A stretch of 28,261 bases of DNA from contig DAOUVR010000001.1 in NCBI GenBank assembly GCA_030667555.1, forward strand, positions 1 to 28,261, given 5' to 3'. Shown here piece by piece: positions 1 through 7,940 of the stretch. The stretch comes from Dehalococcoidia bacterium (lineage in GTDB: Bacteria > Chloroflexota > Dehalococcoidia > E44-bin15). Under the pieces are notes generated by a model, which worked only from the letters and a program-made list of their open reading frames with translations, was not told the DNA's origin and searched no databases. The first letter of the stretch is position 1; the number at the start of each line of letters is the position of its first letter. The position numbers and the translations under genes are program-made.

Positions 1-689
1 CCTCCTATAACAGTGGGCATAGGCGACTCTTCCTCAGTCACTGCCTCGGTGGTGCGAATGTAAGTAAGGAGCTTGCTCATAGCGGCTTTTGCCAGGCTAT
101 TCCGATTGGCGATTAGAACTGCTTTGGACATGAGAATTCTGGCTAAGGGGACAAGATCATACTTTGCAAAGCTGCCCACCGAGGCTTCGGCAATTATGGC
201 GAGCTCTGCGCTCTCTGGTGGATAGACCTCAGCAGCCCCCCATATGGGGAGAATGCTGAACCTCCTTAACCTCTGCCTGAGAGCAAATAATTCGGCCAGG
301 TTCTGATATTCGCTTACGATTCGCACCTTTTCAAATCCGTTGTTGATTTCTCCAACAGAGGATACACCGGCATACCTGCTGGCAACTACATACAAATCGT
401 TCTTGCCATAGCCCAACTCTCCCACCTTCACCAGGTCGCCGCTGGGGTATTTGGCCAGGAGTTCCTCCACCCAGTCGAGACCGCATATCCCCAAATCATA
501 ATTTCCGATCGCCACTTGAATGGGGATATCCTTCTCTTGAAATACCTTGGGGAATAGGTCAGGAAATCTGGTGGATGTGGGGCGATAGGAGCGAGCCCTT
601 TCATTATAGCCCGTGAGACCAAGCCCCGCTTTCTCAAGCAAAGCTGCAGTGTCTTGGAGAAGTCGCCCCTTTGGTAACGCCAGCTTCAA
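1..689 (-). CDS. hisG: ATP phosphoribosyltransferase catalytic subunit HisG (3' end beyond window)
   Basis: First enzyme of histidine synthesis, joining ATP and PRPP. I translated the minus strand: it opens with LKLALPKGRL, typical of the HisG N-terminus, carries the YDLGICGLDW segment at about residues 62-71, and later GAAEVYPPES, which matches the GATEVxPPEDAD region of many HisG proteins. The start is TTG at 689, overlapping the hisZ TGA stop (TTGA), so translation is probably coupled. About 229 codons are open and the frame runs off the window, so whether this is the short HisZ-dependent form cannot be settled; the adjacent hisZ suggests it is. Odd point: the usual PRPP loop (D-x-x-x-TGxT) reads A-E-A-S-V-G-S at residues 167-173. 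Family assignment is good; activity is uncertain. Confidence 0.85.
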   Translation of the reverse strand, partial: MKLALPKGRLLQDTAALLEKAGLGLTGYNERARSYRPTSTRFPDLFPKVFQEKDIPIQVAIGNYDLGICGLDWVEELLAKYPSGDLVKVGELGYGKNDLYVVASRYAGVSSVGEINNGFEKVRIVSEYQNLAELFALRQRLRRFSILPIWGAAEVYPPESAELAIIAEASVGSFAKYDLVPLARILMSKAVLIANRNSLAKAAMSKLLTYIRTTEAVTEEESPMPTVIG

Positions 690-1921
690 TTGGATTCCTC
701 CATTATCTTCAAGACCTCTGCTTGAGAAGATGCCTTACTTTTTTCCCCCGTAGTCTGATCTACCAACTGGAATAGGCCATGTTTGGGCATAGAAAGAAGC
801 CATCGATAACCAGATGGTTTTTCTTGACCAAAATCCAGCTCGGTAATGTAGCCTGCCTCTCTCAAAAGGCGGGCGGTCTCCAAGCTTGTCTTCAATACGC
901 TCATATCACTGGCCAGGGGCTTGACCAAAACTCTTTGATATGAGATTGCCTCCATCTTTAACATATCCATTAGTCGATCCATATATAGGGCAAATCCAGA
1001 GGCGGGGATGGGTGGGCCGCCCACCAGAGGAATCAAATCGTCATATCTTCCTCCTCCTCCTACCCGCTCTGTGGAGGCATAGAATTGAACCATAATGCCG
1101 GTGTAGTATTCGAAGCCTCTCCCAGAGGTGATGTCGATTTCATAGGGGCAATCCATAGCACTGAGCATTTCAGTAATGCTGGCCAGGTCATTGAGGCTAG
1201 GCTCAAAACTAGGCAAGGCTTTCCCCAGGAGAGCCCTGACATTCCCCACAAATTCAGGCGAGATGCCCTTGACATCCAGTAAAAGGGCTAGGGCTCTCTC
1301 TATCTCAGCATTATCGGTCTTTATTGCACCCAATGCCTTTATGTCTCCCTCCAAGACCCGATCGAATATCTCTGTCTGCTCCGCTGCCCCCAGCCCGAGC
1401 TCCGCTAAGAGCGTCTTGATTAAGCCACCGTGGGATAGCTTCACCATTATGGGACCAATACCAAGCTCTCTCAGAACCTCTAGGGCCAGAAGCATGAGCT
1501 CCACGTCAGCTAGTGGCTCGCTACTGCCGATTAGCTCAGCACTACATTGCCAACGTTCCCTCCGTTCTCTCCCCGTCTCCTCAAAGGTGAAGGTGTTTTC
1601 TACATAGAAAAGTTTCGTTATCTTGCCACTCTCTAGGTTCTCCAGGTAAAGCCTGACAGCAGGGATAGTACCATCAGGTCTTAGAACTATCCTCTCCCCG
1701 CTCCAGCCATCCCAGTCGAGGAAGGAATACACTCTACCAAGCATACCTGGAGTCAGCGTCCCACTTGCAGTGAAAAGGTGGAGATACTCGAGAGTCGGTG
1801 TTCTTATCTCATAATAGCCCCGTTTTAGGCAGGAGTCTCGAAACACCTGCTCTATATGCCGAAACTTGGTCATGTCAAGAGGAAGCAGATCGACCATCCC
1901 TTTACACTTGGATACTTTCAT
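686..1921 (-). CDS. hisZ: ATP phosphoribosyltransferase regulatory subunit HisZ
   Basis: A class II aminoacyl-tRNA synthetase-like paralogue of HisRS that activates and regulates short-form HisG; it does not charge tRNA. The 411 aa product has HisRS-like segments: LRPDGTIPAVR near residue 100, SGRGFEYYTG near 270 and GGGGRYDDL followed by PASGFALYMDRL near 290-318. The motif 2 loop (ENTFTFEETGRERRERWQ) lacks the FRxERPQ pattern of true HisRS, which together with the adjoining hisG favours HisZ. A C-terminal alpha/beta segment resembling the anticodon-binding domain is retained (about 327-405), which makes the protein slightly longer than many HisZ. The ATG at 1921 lies about 23 nt downstream of the predicted transcript start from a good promoter, and the stop overlaps the hisG start. 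A divergent HisRS is the alternative, judged less likely. Confidence 0.85.
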   Translation of the reverse strand: MKVSKCKGMVDLLPLDMTKFRHIEQVFRDSCLKRGYYEIRTPTLEYLHLFTASGTLTPGMLGRVYSFLDWDGWSGERIVLRPDGTIPAVRLYLENLESGKITKLFYVENTFTFEETGRERRERWQCSAELIGSSEPLADVELMLLALEVLRELGIGPIMVKLSHGGLIKTLLAELGLGAAEQTEIFDRVLEGDIKALGAIKTDNAEIERALALLLDVKGISPEFVGNVRALLGKALPSFEPSLNDLASITEMLSAMDCPYEIDITSGRGFEYYTGIMVQFYASTERVGGGGRYDDLIPLVGGPPIPASGFALYMDRLMDMLKMEAISYQRVLVKPLASDMSVLKTSLETARLLREAGYITELDFGQEKPSGYRWLLSMPKHGLFQLVDQTTGEKSKASSQAEVLKIMEESN

Positions 1922-1950
1922 CCTTGCCGCCTTTTTACAAAGTTGAGGCC

Positions 1951-1979
1951 ATTCTACACCAATTGCCTTAAGCCTTCAA
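1951..1979 (-). promoter_or_regulatory. Predicted sigma70-type promoter of hisZ-hisG
   Basis: On the minus strand TTGAAG (1979-1974) and TAGAAT (1956-1951) are separated by exactly 17 bp. Transcription would begin near 1944, leaving a leader of about 23 nt before the hisZ ATG. Prediction from sequence only. Confidence 0.6.
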
Positions 1980-2015
1980 CGCCACCCAGTCGTCCTTGAT
2001 CCGTGGATTCTTTTT

Positions 2016-2064
2016 GAGGACTGAGGGAGTCCTCTCCCTCAGCTTTCGTGAAGGAATCCTTCAC
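2016..2064. repeat. Overlapping inverted repeats between the divergent his and nfeD promoters
   Basis: Three short perfect stems lie here: GAGGACT (2016-2022) with AGTCCTC (2028-2034); CTGAGGGA (2021-2028) with TCCCTCAG (2035-2042); and GTGAAGG (2048-2054) with CCTTCAC (2058-2064). The first two share bases and so exclude each other. No T-tract follows. The rest of the 313-base gene-free stretch 1922-2234 holds the two divergent promoters and nothing else I recognise. Confidence 0.5.
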
Positions 2065-2183
2065 AGAAGGACTTTCACGCCTCAGAAAGAGCCACCTGAT
2101 AGGTGAGTCTTTTGAATCTGGAATCACGTATTAAGGGGCGTTCATATGATTGGTGATGCCTTGCTCTTTCCAAGGGTGCTCAA

Positions 2184-2212
2184 TTGTAAAAAGACCTTGA
2201 CGCAACTATAAT
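2184..2212 (+). promoter_or_regulatory. Predicted sigma70-type promoter of nfeD-SPFH operon
   Basis: TTGTAA at 2184-2189 and a perfect TATAAT at 2207-2212 are 17 bp apart. The predicted start of transcription is near 2219, about 22 nt before the ATG at 2241. Confidence 0.6.
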
Positions 2213-2240
2213 AAACCTATAAACTTCGGCAGCGTTGAGT

Positions 2241-3542
2241 ATGAGAAAGTTTTGGCTTTTCGTTATATTTCTTGGGCTGTCCCTTCTCTTGGTATCTGGA
2301 GAGGTGAGCGCCGAGAGCTCCCAAGTCGATGTACTGAGGGTTAAGGGGGCGATCACTCCGGTGCTGGCTGGCTATATTGACCGGGGGATTGAGCTGGCTG
2401 AGGAGCACGGTGCAACCGCTTGTATCATCGAGATGGATACGCCAGGGGGGCTTGATAGCTCGATGCGCGATATCGTGCAACATATTATGGGAGCCGATGT
2501 TCCTGTAGTGGTCTACATGCCCACGGGGGCAAGGGCTGCTTCGGCTGGGGCCTTTATCACTTTGGCGGCTCATGTGGCGGTGATGGCGCCGGCAACGGAA
2601 ATTGGCGCGGCTCATCCTGTTGCCATTGGCGAGGATGGGATGGATGAGACTATGGAGGATAAGGTGGTAAACGACGCCGTCGCCTACATTAGAAGCATCG
2701 CTGAAACAAGAGGGCGCAACGCTGACTGGGCTGAAGCCGCAGTAAGGGAAAGCAAGTCAAGCCCCGCTTCAGAGGCCTTGGAGTTAGGGGTCATCGATTT
2801 TATGGCCGATAATATGGACGACCTGCTGGCTCAACTCGATGGATGGCAGGTAACACTATTAAGCGGGGAGGTTGTCACCCTGGAGACTGAGGGCGCCAAC
2901 ATCAATTACATCGGCATGGGCTCTGTAGAGCGCTTTCTATTCGCCATCACTGACCCCAATATCGCCTATATCCTTTTAAGCCTGGGTATGCTTGGAATAA
3001 TGCTCGAGTTATTCAGTCCAGGGACGATCTTTCCCGGGGTTGTCGGTGCAATCTGTCTTTTACTTTCCTTCTATGGCTTGGGGATGCTCCCGGTTAACTA
3101 TGTTGGTATCATACTAATAGTTCTTGCCTTTGGCCTGTTTATTGCGGAGATGTTCACTGCAACCAATGGTTTGCTTGCTTTGGGTGGCATCGCTTCTTTT
3201 GCCATAGGCTCGATGGTCTTGATGACCAACCCACTGTTTAGCATAAATCCTGTCCTCATTGCCGGGGTGGTGATCGCTGTTACCGCCTTTTTCATCTTCG
3301 TCATTGCATCAGTCCTGCGCACTCATCGAACACGGCAGCAGACAGGGCGAGACGCGATGGTAGACAAGGTGGCGGTCGCCAGAACGACCCTCGACCCAAA
3401 AGGTAGGGTCTTTGTGCACGGGGAACTCTGGGAGGCGACAGTAGATGAAGGAAAGGTTGAGCCAGGAGAGGAGGTGGTAATAACAAAGGTCGATGGACTA
3501 AGACTAGTGGTAACCAGGAAAAACAAAACAGGAGGTGAATGA
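2241..3542 (+). CDS. NfeD-family membrane-bound serine protease (ClpP-class)
   Basis: Full-length NfeD (long form): a membrane protease-like protein that works with an SPFH partner in membrane quality control. An N-terminal hydrophobic signal or anchor (FWLFVIFLGLSLLLV) is followed by a ClpP/SppA-fold domain containing ARAASAGAF, whose serine (residue 101 counting from this ATG) is the expected nucleophile, and a lysine in MEDKVVNDAV (residue 141). The spacing is close to the Ser97/Lys138 dyad of the Pyrococcus 1510-N protease. Four to five hydrophobic segments occupy roughly residues 235-365, and a soluble C-terminal OB-fold (about 370-433) closes the protein. A TTG at 2235 in the same frame is an alternative start; neither has a clear Shine-Dalgarno. 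It overlaps the next gene by ATGA, indicating an operon. Confidence 0.88.
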   Translation: MRKFWLFVIFLGLSLLLVSGEVSAESSQVDVLRVKGAITPVLAGYIDRGIELAEEHGATACIIEMDTPGGLDSSMRDIVQHIMGADVPVVVYMPTGARAASAGAFITLAAHVAVMAPATEIGAAHPVAIGEDGMDETMEDKVVNDAVAYIRSIAETRGRNADWAEAAVRESKSSPASEALELGVIDFMADNMDDLLAQLDGWQVTLLSGEVVTLETEGANINYIGMGSVERFLFAITDPNIAYILLSLGMLGIMLELFSPGTIFPGVVGAICLLLSFYGLGMLPVNYVGIILIVLAFGLFIAEMFTATNGLLALGGIASFAIGSMVLMTNPLFSINPVLIAGVVIAVTAFFIFVIASVLRTHRTRQQTGRDAMVDKVAVARTTLDPKGRVFVHGELWEATVDEGKVEPGEEVVITKVDGLRLVVTRKNKTGGE

Positions 3543-4297
3543 AAGTGGACTGGATAGTATATGTCATAATTGCGATAGTAGTGCTCTTTCTGCTGACGTC
3601 TGCTATAAAGATCGTCATGCAGTATGAAGCGGGCGTGGTGTTTCGCCTGGGCCGACTACAGGGCACAAGAAAGCCCGGACTGCGCTTCATCATACCCTTC
3701 TTTGACCGCATGCGAAAGATAGACACCCGTGTCATTACCATGGATGTTCCCTCTCAGGAGGCAATCACCAGGGACAATGTCACCCTTAAGGTCAATGCAG
3801 TGGTCTACTTCAGGGTGATGCACCCGGAGGCTGCAGTGATCGAGGTCTATGACTACAGGCTGGCGACCTATCAGATAGCCCAGACCACCTTAAGGAGCGT
3901 GCTCGGCCAGTCGGAGCTTGATGAACTGCTGGCGCAGCGTGATAAGATAAATCAGCAACTGCAGCAGATTATCGATGAACAGACGGAGCCGTGGGGGATT
4001 AAGGTGAGCGTGGTGGAGGTCAAGGACGTGGAGCTTCCCCAATCGATGCAGCGGGCTATGGCGGCGCAGGCTGAGGCGGAGAGGGAGAGGAGAGCCAAGA
4101 TCATACATGCCGAGGGTGAGCTACAGGCTTCCGAGAAGCTAGCTCAGGCGGGCGCAGTCATCGGCAGGGAGCCGACAACGCTGCAATTGCGTTATCTGCA
4201 GACCCTCAGCGAGATTGCAACGGACAAGTCTCAGATACTGGTATTCCCCTTGCCTCTGGATCTGCTCAGAGCCTTCATGCCAGACAAGAAGGAGTAA
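3539..4297 (+). CDS. SPFH/stomatin-family (slipin) membrane protein
   Basis: A 252 aa stomatin-like protein. It has one N-terminal membrane segment (about residues 5-22), then an SPFH/band 7 domain (QYEAGVVFRLGRLQG, followed by PGLRFIIPFFDRM and the VDVPSQEAITRDN-like stretch MDVPSQEAITRDN), then an Ala/Glu-rich helical region (about 170-215) of the kind that drives oligomerisation. The start ATG overlaps the nfeD stop (ATGA) and GGAGG lies just upstream at 3531-3535. NfeD and stomatin genes are a known conserved pair: the protease cleaves the C-terminus of its stomatin partner in Pyrococcus (PH1510/PH1511), so a membrane-scaffold complex is the likely role. The C-terminal PLPLDLLRAF is hydrophobic, as in substrates of that type; cleavage here is inference. 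Confidence 0.9.
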   Translation: MKVDWIVYVIIAIVVLFLLTSAIKIVMQYEAGVVFRLGRLQGTRKPGLRFIIPFFDRMRKIDTRVITMDVPSQEAITRDNVTLKVNAVVYFRVMHPEAAVIEVYDYRLATYQIAQTTLRSVLGQSELDELLAQRDKINQQLQQIIDEQTEPWGIKVSVVEVKDVELPQSMQRAMAAQAEAERERRAKIIHAEGELQASEKLAQAGAVIGREPTTLQLRYLQTLSEIATDKSQILVFPLPLDLLRAFMPDKKE

Positions 4298-4386
4298 GCT
4301 AATAATTTGGCCGAGGGGCAGACTGGATATAACCTGTCCATTGGCTAATTAGACATGGGCGGGCAGCCAAGCGAATTAGGGGAGCA

Positions 4387-6315
4387 ATGGGCCATTTTGC
4401 AGGATATGCCGGAAAAATCTTACGTGTGAATCTTTCGACCGGGGATGTCAACAAGGTCCCGACTGCCAGCTATGAAGAGCTATTTCTCGGAGGAAGGGGG
4501 ATAGCGGTAAAGATCTATTGGGATGAGATTCCCCCAGATATTACAGCCTTCGACCCAGAGAACAGGCTCATTTTCATAACGGGTCCCATTGGTGGCGTTC
4601 CCGGTTTCGCTGGTTCTCGATGGCAAGTTTGTGGAAAATCCCCCGTTAGCAATCAATTCTCCTATTGCAACCTGGGCGGTTCGTGGGGTGCTGAGCTTAA
4701 ATTCGCTGGCTATGATGGCGTGGTCGTTTATGGGAAGGCGGATAAGCCAGTCTACCTGTGGGTCGATAATGATCGTGTAGAAATAAGAGAGGCAACTCAT
4801 CTTGTTGGCCAAGGCGATATTTCGTGTCGTGAGAGACTCAAGGAGGAACTAGGGAAATCGGTGCGGGTGGTGGCTGTGGGCCCAGCCGGTGAAAATATGG
4901 TAACCTTTGCCACTGTTTTGGCGGACAGTGATGCTACTGGCTCGGGTGGATTAGGGGCTGTGATGGGCTCCAAGAATCTGAAGGCCATCGCGGTAAGAGG
5001 GAGCAAGAGAAGGGTTGAGGTGGCTGACGCGGAGAGAGTTACAAAGCTGAGGAAACGGCTGCGTCGAGAAGCAAAGGACAGGCCTGAATTGTACTCAGCG
5101 GTAGTACCCGCGATAGTGCACTCAGATAGGCTCAAGAAAGATATATGTTACGGCTGCATCAGTGGATGTATGCGGGCAAACTATACCGCGATGAGTGGGA
5201 TCACGGGGAAATTCATGTGCCAGGCTGGCCTATTCTATGAAGCCCGAGCTCAACGCTATTATGGCGAAATAAGCGAGGTTCCCTTTGAGGCCAACAAGCT
5301 CTGCGATGAATATGGAGTCGATACCCGTGCCGTTGAGACCATGATCATGTGGCTCTCCAGATGCTACCAGGCAAAGCTCTTAACTGATGAGCAAACCGGC
5401 ATTCCTCTTTCTAAGCTGGGGAGCAGGGAATTTATCGAGACATTCCTGTGGAAAGTAGCTCACCGGGACGGATTTGGGGACCTGCTGGCTGAAGGCACCC
5501 ATAAAGCTGCCGAAACCATCGGCACTAAAGGCCGGGCGTTGCTTACAGATTATATTACTAGGACTGGCTCCAATGCCATCTATGGGCCCAGGTTATATAT
5601 TACAACTGGCCTTTTCTACGCCATGGAGCCAAGATTGCCCATTCAACAGCTTCACGAGATCAGTGCGCTGGCTATGTTTTGGGCTGTGGGGGCCATGGGG
5701 GTGGAGAATATCTACGTTACATCTGAGGTTATGCGGGCCATAGGTAAACGATTCTGGGGGAGTGAAATAGCAGCAGACTTCTCTACATATGAAGGAAAGG
5801 CCCTGGCCGCGGCCAAGATTCAGGACCGCCAGTACGCCAAGGAATGCCTCATTCTATGTGATTTCTGCTGGCCTTTTATTCATAGCACGCTATCTGCAGA
5901 CCACGTCGGTGACCCTACCCTGGAGAGCCAGGTTTGTGCGGCAGTAACGGGAAGGGATTTGGATGAGGATGGTCTATATGAAATTGGGGAGAGGGTCTTG
6001 AATTTGCAACGGGCCATCCTCACCAGGGAAGGACACGAAGGAAGAGATTATGATTCTCTGGAGGAGTTCAATTTCACTAGGCCGCTGAGAGGCGATTATG
6101 GCAACCCGAATTGCATAGTTCCTGGCAAGGATGGCGAGGTTTTATCCAGAAAAGGGATGGTTGTTGAACGGGACCAGTTTGAAAAGATGAAAGATGAGTA
6201 TTACCAAATTCGGGGTTGGGATGTCGCCACTGGTTTTCAAAGAAAGGCTAAACTGGAAAAATTAAATCTTGGCGAGGTTGCTAAGAAACTGGAGGGCTTA
6301 GGTCTTCTAGCTTAA
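4387..6315 (+). CDS. Aldehyde:ferredoxin oxidoreductase family tungstoenzyme
   Basis: A 642 aa AOR-family protein, predicted cytosolic, that would oxidise aldehydes to acids (or reduce acids) with ferredoxin through a tungsten bis-pterin and one [4Fe-4S] cluster. The N-terminus GYAGKILRVNLSTGD and the segments TGPIGGVPGFAGSRW and GGSWGAELKFAGYDG are typical AOR_N pterin-binding features. Cluster ligands are visible as C254-x2-C257-x3-C261 (DICYGCISGC) plus C491 or C494 in ILCDFCWPF. Length fits the family. AGGGGAG lies just ahead of the ATG. The gene is preceded by an 89 bp gap with no strong promoter, and its stop overlaps that of birA tail to tail by 4 bp. The substrate cannot be read from sequence; subfamilies differ widely. 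It is strong evidence of an anaerobic ferredoxin-based metabolism. Confidence 0.9.
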   Translation: MGHFAGYAGKILRVNLSTGDVNKVPTASYEELFLGGRGIAVKIYWDEIPPDITAFDPENRLIFITGPIGGVPGFAGSRWQVCGKSPVSNQFSYCNLGGSWGAELKFAGYDGVVVYGKADKPVYLWVDNDRVEIREATHLVGQGDISCRERLKEELGKSVRVVAVGPAGENMVTFATVLADSDATGSGGLGAVMGSKNLKAIAVRGSKRRVEVADAERVTKLRKRLRREAKDRPELYSAVVPAIVHSDRLKKDICYGCISGCMRANYTAMSGITGKFMCQAGLFYEARAQRYYGEISEVPFEANKLCDEYGVDTRAVETMIMWLSRCYQAKLLTDEQTGIPLSKLGSREFIETFLWKVAHRDGFGDLLAEGTHKAAETIGTKGRALLTDYITRTGSNAIYGPRLYITTGLFYAMEPRLPIQQLHEISALAMFWAVGAMGVENIYVTSEVMRAIGKRFWGSEIAADFSTYEGKALAAAKIQDRQYAKECLILCDFCWPFIHSTLSADHVGDPTLESQVCAAVTGRDLDEDGLYEIGERVLNLQRAILTREGHEGRDYDSLEEFNFTRPLRGDYGNPNCIVPGKDGEVLSRKGMVVERDQFEKMKDEYYQIRGWDVATGFQRKAKLEKLNLGEVAKKLEGLGLLA

Positions 6316-7100
6316 TAGTTCTTCGCCTTGAGCGTGACATCCCCGGATATGATAGTCGCCAGAGTTCCGTCAGGGCACCGCAGAAGCAGGTTCCCATCCT
6401 TATCGACCGATTCAGCATAGCCCTCCAAAACCTCATTACCCTGTTTTACCGCAACCTCTCTGCCTTTGGTATCCAGTCGCCGTTGCCATTCCTTGTGGAT
6501 AGGCTCACCGTGGTGCAATGCCTGACATAGCTCTTCGAATTCGCAAAGCAAGGACTCGAGCATATCCAGGCGGGAAACCTCCCGCCCAAGCATCTCCTTA
6601 AGGCTGGTAGCGGTTTCTGAAATCTCCGGCATCGACGAGGGATCGAGATTGACATTTAACCCGATGCCCACGATGGCGGAATTGGCTTGTTCTCCCTGGA
6701 CATCGCTCTCAATCAGGGCACCGCTTACCTTTTTCCCCTCGATAAGGACGTCGTTGGGCCACTTGAGAATCGGCTTGAGGTCGGTAAGCTTCTCAATGCT
6801 CTGGGCAACAGCTAGGGCAGCAATCATGTTGAGCAGGCGAAGCTGTTCAATCTCTGGGTAGAGGATAATGGAGAGCAGAATACTGTCATCTGGAGAGGTG
6901 ATCCACTTGCGGCCTAGACGCCCTCGGCCGGAGGTTTGGTAATCGGCAATGATGATGGTGCCCTCTCTTGCACCGTCTCTTATCGCCTGTTTTGCTACAT
7001 CCATGGTGGAGGAGGTAACCGGATAGTAGAGGGTCTTCTGGCCGATGAATCTTGTCCTTAGGTCGTCGATTGGGTAAGTTGAATACATCTGATTCGCCAT
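6312..7100 (-). CDS. birA: Biotin--[acetyl-CoA-carboxylase] ligase (BirA, monofunctional)
   Basis: Attaches biotin through biotinyl-AMP to a lysine of carboxylase carrier proteins. The 262 aa protein has the adenylate/biotin loop GRGRLGRKW (residues 58-66), KWPNDVL (113-119) and the GKKVSGALIE segment (122-131) with the conserved lysine, then a C-terminal SH3-like cap (about 212-258). There is no N-terminal winged helix, so it should not act as the biotin repressor. The ATG at 7100 lies only 17 bp after the 3' end of rnpB, and no Shine-Dalgarno precedes it: the intervening sequence is TA-rich (TTATATATACA), which could be a -10 box of its own. Converges on the AOR gene with a 4 bp overlap. 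Confidence 0.92.
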   Translation of the reverse strand: MANQMYSTYPIDDLRTRFIGQKTLYYPVTSSTMDVAKQAIRDGAREGTIIIADYQTSGRGRLGRKWITSPDDSILLSIILYPEIEQLRLLNMIAALAVAQSIEKLTDLKPILKWPNDVLIEGKKVSGALIESDVQGEQANSAIVGIGLNVNLDPSSMPEISETATSLKEMLGREVSRLDMLESLLCEFEELCQALHHGEPIHKEWQRRLDTKGREVAVKQGNEVLEGYAESVDKDGNLLLRCPDGTLATIISGDVTLKAKNY

Positions 7101-7116
7101 TGTATATATAAGAGCC

Positions 7117-7493
7117 GGCCAAGCAAACCTATAAGCCGAGTTCTGTATCCCAACAGTGTTGGGGCGGTGACCATCTATCTAGCCCTGATGTTACCATCAG
7201 GGTCAAGCGACCCACCCGGGGGTTGTAACGAGGCCGGGCGTCCTCTTCCCCGCTATTTGGTCTTGCTCCGGAGGGGGTTTGCCCTGCCCCCGGTGTCACC
7301 ACCGGAGCGGTGAGCTCTTACCTCGCCATTTCACCCTTACTCCGATAAATCGGAGCGGTATGTTTCTGTGGCACTTTCCGTCCCCGATAACGTGAGTTAC
7401 CGAGGCCTGGGAGTTACCCAGCCTCCTGCCCGGTGGAGCTCGGACTTTCCTCCCCCCGATAAATCGGGGAGCGGTCACCCGGTTTGCCTGGCC
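7117..7493 (-). ncRNA. rnpB: RNase P RNA (bacterial type A)
   Basis: Catalytic RNA that matures tRNA 5' ends. On the minus strand the conserved GAGGAAAGTCCGAGCTCC (close to the consensus GAGGAAAGUCCGGGCUCC) appears early, AAGGGTGAAA and GGTAAGAGCTCACCG in the middle, GGAGCAAGACCAAATAG later, and ACAGAACTCGGCTTATA near the 3' end. The two termini pair as helix P1: GGCCAGGCAAACC with GGTTTGCTTGGCC, one G-U pair. That pairing sets the ends; the 5' end also falls exactly 7 nt after a predicted -10 box. Two hairpin caps in the P3 and P12 regions share the core CCGATTTATCGG. About 377 nt, a normal length. Confidence 0.96.
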
Positions 7494-7499
7494 AACTTC

Positions 7500-7528
7500 A
7501 GTTTACAATAAAGCCGACGCCAAATCAA
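7500..7528 (-). promoter_or_regulatory. Predicted promoter of rnpB
   Basis: TTGATT (7528-7523) and TAAACT (7505-7500) on the minus strand are 17 bp apart, and the seventh base after the -10 box is the G that begins the P1 helix of rnpB. The promoter sits immediately after the rnhA stop codon. Confidence 0.65.
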
Positions 7529-7933
7529 TTAAGTGCGTCTCAATGCCTTGCGGCTTAATGCATCTGCTGCTCTGTTCTGCTCCCTGGGGATGTGGACGAT
7601 GTCAATAGACGGAAATGCTTTCATCAGTCGTTGGGTTTGCTGAAATAGAGGCTTCAGCCCTGGATTCTTTACTCGGTATTCGCCTTTGATCTGCTTCACC
7701 AGAAGCTCTGAGTCAGACCTGACCTCAATATGCTCTGCGTGTAACCTTGCTGCTTCCTCGAGACCTTTGATGACAGCTTTATATTCTGCCTGGTTGTTTG
7801 TGGCGTAGCCAATACTATGCGAGGCCTCGAATATAACCGCTCCTGATTCATCCAGGATGACGACGCCTACGCCGGCAGGCCCTGGGTTGGGCTGAGCAGC
7901 GCCGTCGGTATAGATGGTTATGCGTTTTGCCAT
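7529..7933 (-). CDS. rnhA: Ribonuclease HI family protein
   Basis: Cleaves RNA in RNA:DNA hybrids. The 134 aa protein has all four DEDD acidic residues: D10 (IYTDGAA), E50 (NNQAEYKA), D74 (VRSDSELL) and D124 (NRAADALSR). The short form without a basic protrusion, with TDGAAQPNPGPAG at the N-terminus, matches the compact archaeal/Bacillus YpdQ-like type rather than E. coli RNase HI. Only 7 bp separate it from the recombinase-like gene upstream, so it is in the same transcript, and rnpB follows. Zinc-ribbon, RNase H and rnpB genes are found near one another in other bacteria too (for example actinobacteria), which argues the association is functional or ancient. Confidence 0.92.
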   Translation of the reverse strand: MAKRITIYTDGAAQPNPGPAGVGVVILDESGAVIFEASHSIGYATNNQAEYKAVIKGLEEAARLHAEHIEVRSDSELLVKQIKGEYRVKNPGLKPLFQQTQRLMKAFPSIDIVHIPREQNRAADALSRKALRRT

Positions 7934-7940
7934 AGGCTAA

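Noticed and set aside
1176..1607. 143-codon open frame opposite hisZ
   Set aside because: Antisense to a clear gene, low-complexity Ser/Ala/Pro composition, no motif.
3301..3741. 146-codon open frame opposite nfeD and the SPFH gene
   Set aside because: Spans the junction of two well-supported genes on the other strand; leucine/proline-rich shadow translation.
6312..7100. BirA as a biotin repressor
   Set aside because: The N-terminal winged-helix domain is absent; the protein starts close to the ligase domain.
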